Shown in pieces: positions 24,962 to 36,490 of a stretch of DNA of 64,000 nt (position 1 is the first letter of the stretch; every line of letters begins with the position of its first letter). The notes beneath the pieces are model-generated. The model did not search any database. It worked only from the letters and a program-made list of their open reading frames with translations, and was not told where the DNA came from. The position numbers and the translations under genes were made by a program. The stretch is from NCBI RefSeq assembly GCF_902635505.1, contig NC_045429.1, positions 31,887,257 through 31,951,256 of the forward strand, read 5' to 3'. The DNA is from Sarcophilus harrisii (lineage: Eukaryota > Chordata > Mammalia > Dasyuromorphia > Dasyuridae).

Positions 24962-25495
24962 TACTTTATTTTTTCTTTGTAAATAGTATTTTGTTTTTCC
25001 CAATTACATATAGATGTAGTTTTCAGCATTTATTTTTATAAGATTTCAAGTTCCAAATTTTTCTCCTTCCTTCTTTTCCCTCTCCCCATGCCAAGACAGC
25101 AAGCAATCTGATAGAGGTTTTTACATGTGCAATCATGGAAATGAGTTTCCACATGAGTTGTGTTTTGAAAGAAGAAACAGAATGAAAGGGAAAAACCACA
25201 CACAAAAAAAAAGTGAAAATAATATGCTTCAATCTGCAGTCAGACTCCGTAGTTTTTTCTCTGAAGGTAGCTTTTTCCATCATGAGTCTTTTGGAATTGT
25301 CTTAGATCATTGTATTGCTGAGAAGAGTTCTAAATCTGTCGTAGTTGACCATCACACAGTATTGTTATAAATGTGTACAATGTTCTGGTTCTGCTCACTT
25401 CATTCAGCATCAGTTTTTCTGAAATCTGAAGTCTCCTCATTTCTTATAACTCAGTATTCCCTTACATTCATGTACCACAACTATTGAAGCATGCT
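24962..25495 (-). mobile_element. L1 3' portion, antisense
   Basis: ttttcccaattacatataga, ttccaaatttttctccttcc, caatctgcagtcagactccg, atcatgagtcttttggaatt and ctgctcacttcattcagcat give the L1 3' UTR and end of ORF2 in antisense order, in a subfamily ending in an oligo-U-like stretch. Confidence 0.72.
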
Positions 25496-26859
25496 TTAAA
25501 ACTTATTTCTATATAAATTGAATCTGTACTATTTTTGAAATTAGGTGGAGTTTTTAATTGTTTTTTCCCCTAAATTGATACTATCTCATAGACATATAAT
25601 ATTCAGCATAATTTTAATTTGTAAAAGATTAAAGTTTGATTCTTTTGTTCTCACCACTAAAAACAAAAACCCTGTTTACTTCTGGTATGAGTAGACAATA
25701 TAGCTGTCGTACAAAGATTCCATTACCCTTCATTTCAGCCTCTTAGTCTGTCAAAAGAAATCCTTAGTCTGTGATTCATGGCAGCTAAAGGGAAAGATGA
25801 TTGATCCCAACCCCCAGAATGACGGTGCTAAAGGAGACTCCCCCCTTCCAAACAATCAGGAAATTGCGCTGCTTCTGCTCTGCCTTCCTTCCTAACAGCC
25901 AGGAAGAGAGAAGAGTGAAGAAACTGTTATTTCTTCAAAAAATAAAGGCTGGAAAAAAAGAAGAGAGAGATTGCACTGAATTTGTTTTAAGACCAGGAAC
26001 AGTAAATCATCGTGGGGTTGCAATATTATGATACATCATTGCCTCAGAATCAGGCAGTTGTGCTGAGGTTGGATTGCAAGTGAGGATGTCCTTAGTGATT
26101 AGTTCCCTCAGCATCTGTAAAGTGGGGCTGGATTTGGGGGAAGGTCTTATCCATTTCACCCAAGTGGGCACACAGAACTTGCCAGAGCCTTAATATTACT
26201 CAGGTTCCTTGCCAAAGGTCTGATTTTTTTTTTTTTTTTAATAAGAGACATTACTGTAATGAAGCCAGGTATCAATTGTAGGAAGGCCCTTCTTTCTCTC
26301 CTTGCCCTAATTAAGAGCTAGGTGAGAAAAGGTAGCACTTCCAGGGAATTGGGGGGCAGATTTTTCAAAGCTGCTCTTTCAAGTGTCTGGCATCCAAGTT
26401 TTTTTCTTGATTTTCTTCTTCTTTTTTTTTTTTTAACAGCATAATAGTATTTGTGATATCAATACAGTCTAAGCATTTTTATATTTTTTCTTTAAAATTT
26501 GAACAGAATGCAAATTTGCTTCCTGAGAATTGAAGTTGTTGATATTTCCAGGTGGAAAATATTCTTTGGTTTCTAAATATTGTTTTCTGGTCCTTCTGTT
26601 TTCTTAATAGAAACAGCTCAAAGTATTGGCGTAAATAAAACTAGTGGTGGAATAGCTACAGGAAGGTTTAAAACCATTTTTGAAGACAAGGAGCACATAC
26701 TGGTCTTTGCTTTGTCAAAATGTATTATAAGGACTTGTCAGGTTTTAGTGATGTGTTAGCTTTGAAGGTACAGGAAACTCGGGCACATCGGAGGATATTT
26801 ATAACTGTAAATTAAGAGACAGGTCTGATTACTCTTGAAATATGTATTTTTTAAAATAA

Positions 26860-27230
26860 TGATAGCTTTATATTTTTCAAAATGCATAACATAAAATATA
26901 AAGCTATTATTATCTTCCCATGTGCCTTATATATATCTTCAGTAAAGATAATTTTCAACATTCACTTTTGCAAAAACCTCATGTTCTAAGGGAGGCTTAG
27001 ACACCAAGTAATCCAATATAGGTCAAACATGCAATTCTTCTAGACACATTTCCACATTTATCATGCTGCACAAGAAAAATCAGATCAAAAAGGGAGGGAG
27101 ATGAGAAAGAAAAACCAAACACACAACAACAAAGGTGAAAATGTTATGTTGTGGTCTATATTCAGTTTCCGTAGTCTCTCTGGGTGTGGATGGCTCTCTC
27201 CATCACAAATCTATTGGAATTTGTAATATA
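26860..27230 (-). mobile_element. L1 3' end, antisense, just before the EVI5 exon
   Basis: gctgcacaagaaaaatcaga, atgttatgttgtggtctata and gatggctctctccatcacaa match the antisense L1 3' UTR. It ends about 70 bases before the splice acceptor tract. Confidence 0.6.
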
Positions 27231-27295
27231 TATTTGGTTGAAATTTGTTTTGTTTTGTTTTTGCTAAATATTAATATGCTGATTTGGGGTATTGC

Positions 27296-27317
27296 TTTTT
27301 TTTTTTTTTTTTAACAG
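27296..27317 (+). promoter_or_regulatory. EVI5: Splice acceptor of EVI5 terminal exon
   Basis: A run of about 17 T ends in aacag, with the AG at 27316-27317. It is a very strong polypyrimidine tract and acceptor. It joins in phase 0 to a reading frame starting LRCLKG, which is exactly where the remembered human EVI5 sequence continues after its coiled coil. Confidence 0.9.
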
Positions 27318-27632
27318 CTCAGGTGCCTAAAAGGCAAGAGGGGCTTCTCAGACCAACCCACTTTTGATGGGATCCACATTGTCAACCACTTGATAGGAGA
27401 TGATGAATCATTCCATTCTTCTGATGACGATTTTATAGCTAATTCCATTCGGGAGGGTGGAGTCCATTTTCCTCTGCACAGAAGATCTGGCCTAATGACT
27501 TTGGACCCTGCTGCAGAAGGCAGTAGTGAGAGCGAAACGGAGGATGGGATGTTGGAGCCCAGAGAGAGCAAGAAGGTGATTTCTAAGGAAAAGAGACAGA
27601 AAAGAAGAGAAAGCTACTCCACTACTGTCTGA
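27318..27632 (+). CDS. EVI5: EVI5 terminal coding exon (C-terminal 104 residues)
   Basis: EVI5 is a TBC-domain protein that acts on Rab GTPases (Rab11 traffic) and in cell-cycle and centrosome control. Only its C-terminal tail is coded here. The exon reads in one frame from the acceptor to a TGA at 27630-27632 and gives 104 residues. It starts LRCLKGKRGFSDQPTFDG, continues through HIVNHLIGDDESFHSSDDD and an acidic SESETED stretch, and ends RRESYSTTV. From memory, human EVI5 has LRCLKGQRGFSGQPPFDG, the same HIVNHLIGDDESF block and the same end, so identification is near certain. The TBC domain and coiled coils lie in exons outside the window. The final S-T-T-V fits a class I PDZ-binding motif. 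No frameshift or stop interrupts the exon. Confidence 0.96.
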   Translation, partial: LRCLKGKRGFSDQPTFDGIHIVNHLIGDDESFHSSDDDFIANSIREGGVHFPLHRRSGLMTLDPAAEGSSESETEDGMLEPRESKKVISKEKRQKRRESYSTTV

Positions 27633-28635
27633 TCATCACTGTGACGTCAGGCCACGGACTTTGATACGGGGATCGTTGTCGAGGGACTAAGAAATCCCAG
27701 AAAAAGTGATTTCAGACCTCGGGGGCTCGCCTTGCCCAGGAAGCACATATATATTTTACAGCCTTTTTACCTTTTGCCAAATCCCCACCAGAATACCATT
27801 GCCATAGACTAGGCTTAGAGTATGGTTAATGGGTAAAATACAGTTCTAACAGTATTACTGGATATTATTTTTCATGAATGTTTCTTGTTTTAGAAAATGC
27901 AAATAGAACACATACCACATGGAAACCATTTTGAAGTTCATAAATATGTAAAATATAATTACTTTTCTTCGAAAGAAACTGCTTGTGTGCAATAGTTTAT
28001 GCTCAGTGGACAAATTGTGTTTTTATGTTTATGAATTTGAGTTTAAGATGGCTGTTCAGCAAAGCATTGATCAGGACACACTTCTGATTTACCTTATGTT
28101 TGTTTTTTATTATTCAAAATTACTGTATTATTGGCAGCCCACTGAAGGCTTCCAACCACACCCTTTTTCTGTACAATTTTATAAACACAAATTAATGGTT
28201 ATGCTATTTGTCCTGAGGATTTCAGATTTTTTTTTCACTTAAGTTGTATGTGCATATGATGCTTTCAATGTGTTACTGGTCAAATAGTTTGTAACTACAC
28301 TATATTGTTTATTTGTACATATTTATAAATCTGTACCAATCTGAAGATGTACATTACACATTACACATTTTATACGGGGAATGTAAATGTTTGCAATATG
28401 GCTGCTTTGGGCATTCTAACAGGAATTCTGTATATAGAGAGTTGAACCGAGTTTGAAAAATACAAGGTAAACACTAATATTTTAATAGCTTTAGTATTTG
28501 ACTTAGCATTTGACAGTAGCAAATTCATGACTTAACTAATGCTTGTTCAAAAACACTATTGATAGAAATCTTTTAACTACATGTAACTAATAAATTTTTC
28601 ATGATTTAATAAAGTTGTGACATACGTTATTTAGT
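27633..28635 (+). other. EVI5: EVI5 3' untranslated region
   Basis: AT-rich sequence of about 1 kb follows the stop codon and contains no recognisable transposon, unlike its surroundings. This fits a retained mRNA tail. It holds one perfect Pumilio-type element, TGTACATA at 28314-28321, and many T-rich stretches. Its end is set by the polyadenylation signals below, and the exact cleavage base is an estimate. Confidence 0.8.
28589..28613 (+). terminator. EVI5: Tandem polyadenylation signals of EVI5
   Basis: Two AATAAA hexamers lie at 28589-28594 and 28608-28613. They are followed by a T/G-bearing stretch (gttgtgac and ttatttagtccgtgttaa) suited to cleavage near 28.62-28.64 kb. They are the first such pair at a sensible distance after the stop codon. 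Confidence 0.82.
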
Positions 28636-28889
28636 CCGTGTTAATATTCCATCTTATGTGAAATGATAATCCAAGATGCATCACTGTTATACCCCTAAAA
28701 AATCCAGAATCATCCTTACTGAGTTTCTTTTCTATTCTTTATTCTTCAAATAATAAGGATACTACTAGATGGAGTTCTTTTTCCCAGAAATGTTCTAAGC
28801 CCTTTTAACATTTTCCTCTGCTGGGTTGTTCATACCTTGTAACTCAAGTTTGTGAAATAGGAACAGTAAACCACACCATGGTCACTCTA

Positions 28890-29108
28890 GAACCGTGGCT
28901 CTTAACTTTAGTCCACCTCCCCCACCTGTGTACAGGTTTCCAGTTTCTGAGAACTTGAGATGGAAAACAAAATTACATCGGTATTTTCTCTAACCTTCCC
29001 TTCCTCAGTTTTTTATTCTATTAGTTTTAGAACATTATTATAAGAAGGGGTCCATCCACAGCCTTCCCCAGAGGGCGACAAATGGTTAAGAAAACCCCTC
29101 TTTAGAGT
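28890..29108. mobile_element. hAT-type nonautonomous DNA transposon, possible
   Basis: The left end gtggctcttaactttagtcc and right end ggttaagaaaacccctctt are imperfect inverted repeats. The inner sequence aaaacaaaattacatcggta resembles short hAT elements of mammals. No clear 8-bp duplication was confirmed. Confidence 0.42.
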
Positions 29109-29213
29109 GACCATAAGGGCCAGTCGGCCCAATCCACCACACCTGATCTATGACATATTCGACTGAGGATACAAAATCGGATATCTTCCTCTAATATTTC
29201 AAAGAAATGTTTT

Positions 29214-29430
29214 ACATTCAGAGGCAGTATTGCCTAATGGTTAGCAAATTGGTTCATGGTCTGACACTGAACACACATATGGGCAGTTACGTGACCTTGC
29301 ATAGAACAATCTTAGTGCTCTAGCAAGTTCCTAAAACTTTATGTTGAAGAACCTGCTCACCCACACTGGTAGAGATTTTCCTCACCTAGTAACTTCCCAA
29401 TGAAGTTCAGAGTCCTGTGTGTTCAGAGCC
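29214..29430 (+). mobile_element. Marsupial SINE, second family
   Basis: The head gcagtattgcctaatggtta, middle acgtgaccttgcatagaaca and end cactggtagagattttcctc, cacctagtaacttcccaatg differ from the other SINEs in the 3' half. This suggests a separate SINE family sharing the tRNA-like head. Diverged. Confidence 0.55.
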
Positions 29431-29689
29431 AAGTGTAGTAGTAGATCTAAATGGAAAATACACTACTGTAAATCTTATACATGTATTAAAATTTGTTAAA
29501 ATTGAGAAAGGTCTTCTTCCTACCACGTGAGCATGTGTATGTTTGGAGAAGTAAAAAATAATTAAATTTTTGTCATAATTTTAAAAGAACTGTGAAGGTA
29601 ACTTGCTTCAGTGAGAATGAATGTCATTGATTAGCTTAAAATACAGAGACCGTAGAATCCTTTTTTTAATTCCATATTCTAAAAACATT

Positions 29690-29885
29690 TTTTGTGATAG
29701 ACTGCCTTGGCAATTTGTCAAAGCCTATTGTCCTCTTCTCAAAATATTATTTTTAAATGTGTAAAATTAAATGCACAGGATTACCAAGGAAACCAGTTAT
29801 TTTATACTAGATATAATTTTTTTTCCAATCCAAATTCATAGACATCCCCAGAAATTTCTTCAAAGACCCTAGGTTAAGAAGCCCT
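29690..29885. mobile_element. hAT-type nonautonomous DNA transposon
   Basis: tgccttggcaatttgtcaaa, ttttaaatgtgtaaaattaa, ggaaaccagttattttatac and a right end agaccctaggttaagaagcc match the same short element as at 52552-52722. The left terminal repeat is worn away. Confidence 0.55.
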
Positions 29886-30089
29886 TCCCTACAAAATCTC
29901 CATGAAGAACCATCCAGGTATGGTAACTAGATAGTAAGATTATCTATCTAGATTATTAGGAATGATTTCTGTAAGTCTTAATCTGTTGAGACCTAGCACT
30001 TGAACTTTTGAAAGATAAGGAGCAAGGAACTTAAGTTTGTACTTCTTTTCAAACCTCCTGTTACTCCCTAGTTCTGCCAAACTTCAAAA

Positions 30090-30195
30090 TCCCCAGGTGG
30101 ACCTGAGTTCAAATGTGGTCTTAGACACTTAACGCTTCCTAGCTGGGCAAGTCACTTAATCCCAATTGCCTCAGAGAAAAAAAAAAAAAAAAGAT
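30090..30195 (+). mobile_element. Marsupial SINE, 5'-truncated
   Basis: ggtggacctgagttcaaatg, tagctgggcaagtcacttaa and cccaattgcctcagag are followed by an A-run of 16 or more. The head is missing. Confidence 0.85.
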
Positions 30196-31002
30196 TTTGC
30201 CTTTCATATATATTCATTGGAGTATTCTGTGATGGCTATTAAGTTTACACTTTTAATCTTTTTTTAAACTTTGTTGAAAAGTTTTCTTTCCAGCAACTTT
30301 ATGTAAATCATTATTGGTTAGATACGATGGCAGAACTTTCCATAGTTGAATTTGTATTCCTAAAATGCATAACAGTGACTAATGGGGACTATCGTTGAGT
30401 ATTCTGATAGTTTTTTTCTGAAGTTGCCTTTCACAGAGAAAGTGCATGTAAAACAAAGAGATGGAGGACAGCCTTTTCCCCTGTATAAAAAAGTAAAGTA
30501 TTCATCAGTTGGCATAATCTACCTGTCTGTGGTATCTAGATGTCAGCAGTTTCTATCAAGCACTCATTTCCAGAAAGATTGTCCATTCAATATTCCGAAC
30601 CTCCTGCCAATAGCATAATTTACAAATGTGACGCTTGAGAGCTTAGAAAGCACTTTATGGGCCTTGTCTCACTTGGTCCTGCCCAGCCCCTCAGAAGAGA
30701 TTGACCCAGTAATCCAGCCAGGAAAAGCCATGGAGTGACAGAAAAATGTCTTGCCCCGAATATGACATGAAAGTTGAATTATCTATCAATGCACGTCTCT
30801 TGGATAGGATAAAAAGAGGAGAAAAGTGGAGGATTACATGGGGGAAATTATAGTGGATTTGGGTTTTTTTGGTGGTGGTAGTTTTGTTTTTACTGATTCC
30901 AAACTGTTTTCTGTCATCAAAAACTTTATTTTATTTTATTTTGTTTTATTTAAACTATCAGCATTCTTTTTTTTTTGTTTGTTTGTTTGTTCGCAAAACA
31001 AT

Positions 31003-31118
31003 CCGGTTTACTGGCTTGCTAATCACACAGCTAGTAAGAAGTGTCAAGAGTCTGAGATATTTGAATTCAGGTCCTCCCCGACTCTGGTCACTGCATGTCT
31101 AGCTGCCTCAAACACCTA
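31003..31118 (-). mobile_element. Marsupial SINE, antisense
   Basis: cacagctagtaagaagtgtc, tttgaattcaggtcctcccc and ctagctgcctc are the reverse complement of the SINE from its end to its head. The preceding poly-T-rich stretch is the A-tail. Confidence 0.75.
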
Positions 31119-31261
31119 GTTCTTGCTGTGAATCATTGTGAATTATGCAGGTGACCCAAAGGACGATGGAAAGATGCATGGTGGGCAAGTGGACTCCAAC
31201 ACGTTACTAATGAAGACTTAGTTAAAGAAGGGATGTCCAAAAGAGACAGACACAGAGGAAA

Positions 31262-31445
31262 AGTGACCAGAAGCGGCCCCGGCCCTCAGGGAGCTTCTAT
31301 CCTGTTCAGGGTAAGTACACTGATAAGTAGATAGCGTATACAAAGCAAATACAAAGTGAAGAGGGGGAGGCTAGTAGTCGGGAGAATCAGGAAGGGGCTT
31401 CCTGCAGGGATCACCTGTCTGGGGGTCTCAGGTGAGGAGGAGCTG
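31262..31445 (-). mobile_element. L2-type LINE 3' region, antisense
   Basis: ccctcagggagcttctatcc, agatagcgtatacaaagcaa and ggaaggggcttcctgcaggg follow the reverse complement of the L2-type 3' region, including the nonterminal part. Moderate divergence. Confidence 0.5.
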
Positions 31446-32394
31446 TGGGAGGGCAGGGCTGTGTAGATCAGAACAGCCAAGTCAGCGCTGGACCAGGATG
31501 CAAGGAACCCAGGGCCAAGCCGAGGAGCTCTCTCTGGTCCTGGCGCAGGAGCTGGGTGCGTCATTAAGCACTCTGGCCATGTCACCTGAGAAGACTCCAC
31601 AGAAGGAGGCTTTTAAAGAATTGGAGACTCCCATTGCCAAGTGCAGGAGGAACCTGGAGCTTTCCCAAATTCCTCCAAACCAGAAAATGCCTCAGAACTG
31701 ATCTAGGAGCAGGGAAGCAGCTAACCAGCCAGAGAGGAAAGAACTGTCCTCTGGGAGGGGAGGGAGTGGAGTCCCTAGCAAAGCTCCAAATGTGGGGCAA
31801 ACCACCAGTGGAGCCCCGCCCTCCTGCAAGCCAAGGCAGTCCCCATGGCAACGCCAGCCCAGGCCTGGCCCATAGTGAAGCCCCACCCCAGGGCTGGCCA
31901 AATTAGAGACCCCGTTTCCATAGCAACCCAGCAGCAGTACCCCACCCAAAACAGACCAACTACAAGATCCTTTACCAAGGAAAATTAACTTCTGAAAAAT
32001 AGAATTGGCCAAATGGAAAAGGAAGCAATAAAGCTCACTGAAGAAAAGAATTCCTTAAAAATTAGAATTGAACAAGTCTAAATTAATGACTCTATGAGAT
32101 ATTAAGATACAATAAAACAAAAAAAAAATGGAAAAAGTGAAATTTCTCACTAGATAAACAACTGATATAGAGCACATATCCAGGAGAGAGAATATAAGAA
32201 TTAGTGGGCTACCTAAAAGCAATGATTTTACAAAATAAATAAATAAATAAAAATAAAGGAATTATCAAAGAGAATTGCCCTGAACTAGAGGGAATAGTAG
32301 AAATTGAAAGGGATCCAAAATAAAAACTCCCAGGAACATTATAGCCAAATTCCAGAGCTCACAGATCAAAGCAAAAGTATTGCTGGCAACCAAA

Positions 32395-32581
32395 AAGAAA
32401 GTTCAAATAATATGTTTAAAATTATTGTACATGTTTAATCTATATCAGATTCCTTAGGGAAGGGGGAAGTAAGAAAGGGATAAAGAAAAAATTACAATAC
32501 AAAATCTTATAAAAATGAATGTTGGAAACTGTGTATTTGGAGAAATAAAATACTTGGGGTGGGGGTAAGAAAGTTCAAATA
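32395..32581 (+). mobile_element. Tiny L1 3' end nested in L1 ORF1, with 15-bp TSD
   Basis: About 157 bases of L1 3' UTR (ttgtacatgtttaatctata, aggg-rich middle, ggagaaataaaatactt end) interrupt the ORF1 region. Identical aagaaagttcaaata copies at 32395-32409 and 32567-32581 flank it. ORF1 sequence continues on both sides in register with the family consensus. Confidence 0.8.
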
Positions 32582-34654
32582 TCATGAAGTTACAGTCAGG
32601 GTTATACAGGATTTGGCAGCTTCCACATTAAAGAACCAGTGGACTTAGAACATATTATACCTGAGGCAAAGGAGTTAGAATTATTAGCAAGAATCACCTA
32701 CCCAAAAAAATTGAATATAATTTTCAGGGGGAAGGAGGGGAAATGGTCATTTAATGAAATAGAGAACTTTCAAGCATTTTTAATTAAAAGACCAGAGTAG
32801 AATAACAAATTTGACCTCCAAATATAAGATTCAAGAAAAACATAAAAAGGTTTTAAAAAAGAAGAAAAAAACACAAGTTCAATAAGGTTAAACTGTTTAT
32901 ATTTCTATATGGTACTATATTTGTATCAACAACTTTATTACTATAAAAGCATTTGGGAGTACATGTAGACAAAGGATGTGAATATAACATGACTTTGATG
33001 GGATGATACTCCCCGCAAAAATAAAACAAAGGAATGAGAAAAAAAAACTGCACTTAAAGAAGGAGGGGGGAGATTGAGTGGAGTTAATTATCCCACATGA
33101 AAGAGGCATGAAAGAATTATTATAATGGAGAGGAATATGAGGAAGAGGAGTGGTGGGCAAAGCTTAAACTTTACTCTCATCAAAATTGGCTCAAAAAGCA
33201 AATAACATATACAGTGAGGTATAGAAATCTATTTTACCCTATAAGGAAATAAAAAAAGGAAGGGAATAATAAAAGGGAGAGAGGCTGATAAAAAGGAGTT
33301 ATACTGAGGAAGACAAAACACTTGTGAGGAAGGAAAGTGAGGGGTAAGGCAGGGTTGGATTAATAAGCAAAAAAACAGCATGAAGGGAAATACACAATTA
33401 TAACTATAAATATGTATGGGGTGAACTCACACATAAAACAGAAGCAGGTAGCAGAATGAATTTAAAACTAGAATCCTACAAAGAAACACGTTTGAAGCAG
33501 AGATACGCATACAGTTATAGAAAAGAGGCTGGAACAGAATCTATTATGCTTCAGCTGAAGCAAAGAAAGCAATCATGATCTCAGACAAAGCAAAAGTAAA
33601 AATAGGTCTAATTAAAAGACATGAAAAAGGAAACTATGTCTTGCTGAAAGGTACCATAGACGATGAAGTCCTATCAATACTAGGCATATGTACTAAATGG
33701 TATGGTATCTAAATTTTTGAAGAGGAAGTAAGAAGTTACAAGAAGAAATTGATAATAAAACTATACTAGTGGGGGACTTTAACTTTCCTCTCTCAAAAGT
33801 AGATAAATCTAACAAAAAAAAAATAAAGAAATTAAGGAAGAAGTAGAAAAGTTGGATATGGTAGATCTCTGGAGGAAATGGATTGAGAATAGAAAGGAAC
33901 ATACCTTTTTCTCACCAGTACATGGCACTTATACAAAAACTGACCACCACGTATTAGGAAATATAAACCTCACAAGCAAATGCAGAAAAGCAGAAGTAAA
34001 TGCATCCTTTTCAGATCATAATGCAATAAAAATTACAAACCATATTGGACAATGAAAGGAGAGATTAAAAATTAATTGGAAATTAAATAATCCAATCCTA
34101 AAAAACAACAGTCAAAAAACAAAATTGTCAAAAAATTGTCAAAAAAAAAGGCAATGATTTCATTAAAGAAAATGATGAGATAACATATCAAATTTTATGG
34201 AATGCAGCCAAATGGAAAATTTATGTCTTTGTCTAATTGCTTACATCAATAAAATAGAGAAAAATCAGATCAATGAACTGATCATGCAACTAAAAAAAAA
34301 AAAAAAAACTAGAAAAAGAACAAATTAAAAAGCTCAATTAAATACCAAAAAATCACAGGAGAGATTAATAAAATTGAAAATAAAAAACTATTGAATTAAT
34401 AAATAAAACTAGAAACTGGTTTTATGGAAAAACGTAAAATAGATAAATCATTTGTTAATTTCATTTAAAAAAGGAAAGAAGAAAATCAAATTACTAGAAT
34501 CAAAAATGAAAGTGAATTTACCACCAATGAAGAGGAAATTAAGACAACTGTTAGGAGCTATTTTGCCTAATTATATGCCAGCAATTTGATGATCTAAATG
34601 AAATGACTATCTATAAAAGTATAAATTTCCAAGATTAACAGAAGAAATAATATA

Positions 34655-35365
34655 CATATATATATTTATTTATTATTGTAGCTTTTTATTTATAAAACAT
34701 ATGCATGGGTAATTTTTCAACAATGACCCTTGTAAAACCTTCTGTTCCAAATTTTTCCCTCTTTCCCTCCAAGCCCTTGCCTAGATGGCAGATAGTCCAA
34801 TACATGTTAAATATGTTAAAATATATGTAAAATATACATATAAAATATATGTATATATAATTATACAATTATCTTGCTGCACAGGAAAAATCGGACCTAG
34901 AAAAAAAAATAAAAACCCTGAGAAAGAAACAAAAATGCAAGCAACCAATAACAGCAAGTGTGAAAATGCTATGTTGTGGTCCACATTCAGTTCCCTCAGT
35001 CCTCTCTCTGGGTGTAGCTGATTCTCTTCATTACTGAACAAAGGAACTGGTTTGAATCATCTGATTGTTGAAGAGAGTCACGTCCATCAGAATTGATCAT
35101 CGTATAGTCTTGTTGCCATGTATAATGATCTCCTGGTTCTGCTCATTTCACTCAGCATCAGTTCATGTCAGTCTCTCCAAGCCTTTCTGAAATCATCCTG
35201 CTGATCTTTTCTTATACAACAATAATATCTCATAACTTACTCAGCCATTCCCCAACTGATGGGCATCTATCTGCTCAGTTTCCAGGGCTGCCACAAACAT
35301 TTTTTGCACATGTGAGTCTCTTTCCCTTCTTTCAGATTTCTTTGGGAGATAAAGCCCAGTAGGAA
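34655..35365 (-). mobile_element. Antisense L1 3' end inside the sense L1
   Basis: From tagctttttatttataaaac through catgggtaatttttcaacaa, tcttgctgcacaggaaaaat, gtgaaaatgctatgttgtgg and cagccattccccaactgatg to gagataaagcccagtaggaa, this is a clean antisense L1 3' end of about 700 bp. It is much less diverged than its host, so younger. Confidence 0.85.
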
Positions 35366-36374
35366 CTTATTTTAAAATAATAAGTAATATTTTTCTAAAA
35401 CTACCAACAAATACTATCTGTAATGGGGCTAAGCCAAAAGCCCTTCCAGTATAATAAGTAGTGAAGCAAAAATGTCCATTATGACCTCAGTTGTTTAATT
35501 TTGTACTAGAAATGTTAAATATAGCAAGAAGAAAAGAAAAAGAAGTTAAAGGAATTAAAATAGAAAATGAAGAAGCAAAAGTATCACTCTTTGCAGATGA
35601 TATAATGTTATGCTTAGAAAATCCTCGAAAATTGATTTAAAAACTATTTGAAATTATTATTAGCAAAGTTGCCTGATACAAAATAAACCCATATAAGTCA
35701 TCAGCATTCCTATATATTACCAACAAGGAGTAGCAAGAGATAGAAATTCCATTTAAGCAAATGATAAACAACATAAAATACTTGGGAGTCTACCTGACAA
35801 GACAAACCCAGGAACTATATGAATACTACTACAAAACATTTTTCACACAAGGTCATATCTAAACAATCTAAAATATTAATCACTCTTGAATAGACTAAGT
35901 CAATATAATAAAAATGACAATTCTACCTAAATTAATCTATTTATTCAGTGTTATATCATCAAACTATCAAAAGTCGTTTATAAAACTAGAAAAAAAATAA
36001 TAAAATTCATCTGGAAGACAAAAGCTCAAAGATATCAAAGGAATTAAAGGAAAAATGTGAATGGTGTTCTAGCTGTACCTCAAACTATATTATAAAACAT
36101 TATAAATATGTTATATATTTATTATATATTATATTATATACAATGTATATGTATACATACATATATTATATGCATTATAAATAAAAACCATTTGTAATTA
36201 TCAAAACAATCTAGTTATTATACTGAGTGGTGGATCAGTGGAATAGATTAACTACAAATTTCATTATAGTAAATGACTGTAGTAATCTAGTATATGATAA
36301 ACAAAAAGATCCAATAGAATTTAGAACTCAAAATTCTAAATAAAAAAAATTTATTACAAAAAAAAATTGAAGGA

Positions 36375-36490
36375 AATTCTGAATTTCAACTAGAAATAAA
36401 AATAAAGATTTGTTTTCCATCTAAGTTCATAGATGCCTGCCCCTTAAAATCTATCCATGGACCCCCAGGTTAAGAACCCCTGTTCTAGAG
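36375..36490. mobile_element. hAT-type element, right half
   Basis: caactagaaataaaaataaa, ttttccatctaagttcatag and a right terminus ccaggttaagaacccctgtt are shared with other short hAT elements in the window. Confidence 0.45.

Larger units (their letters stand above)
1..27317 (+). other. EVI5: EVI5 intron, probably the last one
   Basis: Everything upstream of the EVI5 terminal exon is read as intron. The C-terminal coiled-coil part of EVI5 that must precede the terminal exon, which in the human protein ends with a stretch like AELNHE, was looked for in translation and by eye and was not found. The DNA is AT-rich and holds many LINE and SINE pieces, listed separately. An intron of more than 27 kb is plausible because human EVI5 spans roughly 280 kb. 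A short upstream exon could have been missed. Confidence 0.72.
31446..36374 (+). mobile_element. Long degenerate sense L1 with two L1 inserts
   Basis: A GC-rich head (about 31.45-31.97 kb, 5' UTR-like) leads into ORF1 (at about 32.16-32.22 kb a translation reads SRRENIRISGLPKS, close to the L1 ORF1 RRM motif RIIGLPE). ORF2 endonuclease-RT follows (33.6-34.64 kb, including a GDFN-type ggggactttaactttcc), and ORF2 resumes at 35.37-36.37 kb (tcactctttgcagatgatat, the FADD motif of reverse transcriptase). It has many stops and is inactive. Part of the RT region is missing where the antisense L1 (34655) sits. Confidence 0.65.

Noticed and set aside
25801-26031. 76-codon frame starting MIPTPRMTVLKE
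   Set aside because: No similarity to EVI5 exons and no splice sites in register.
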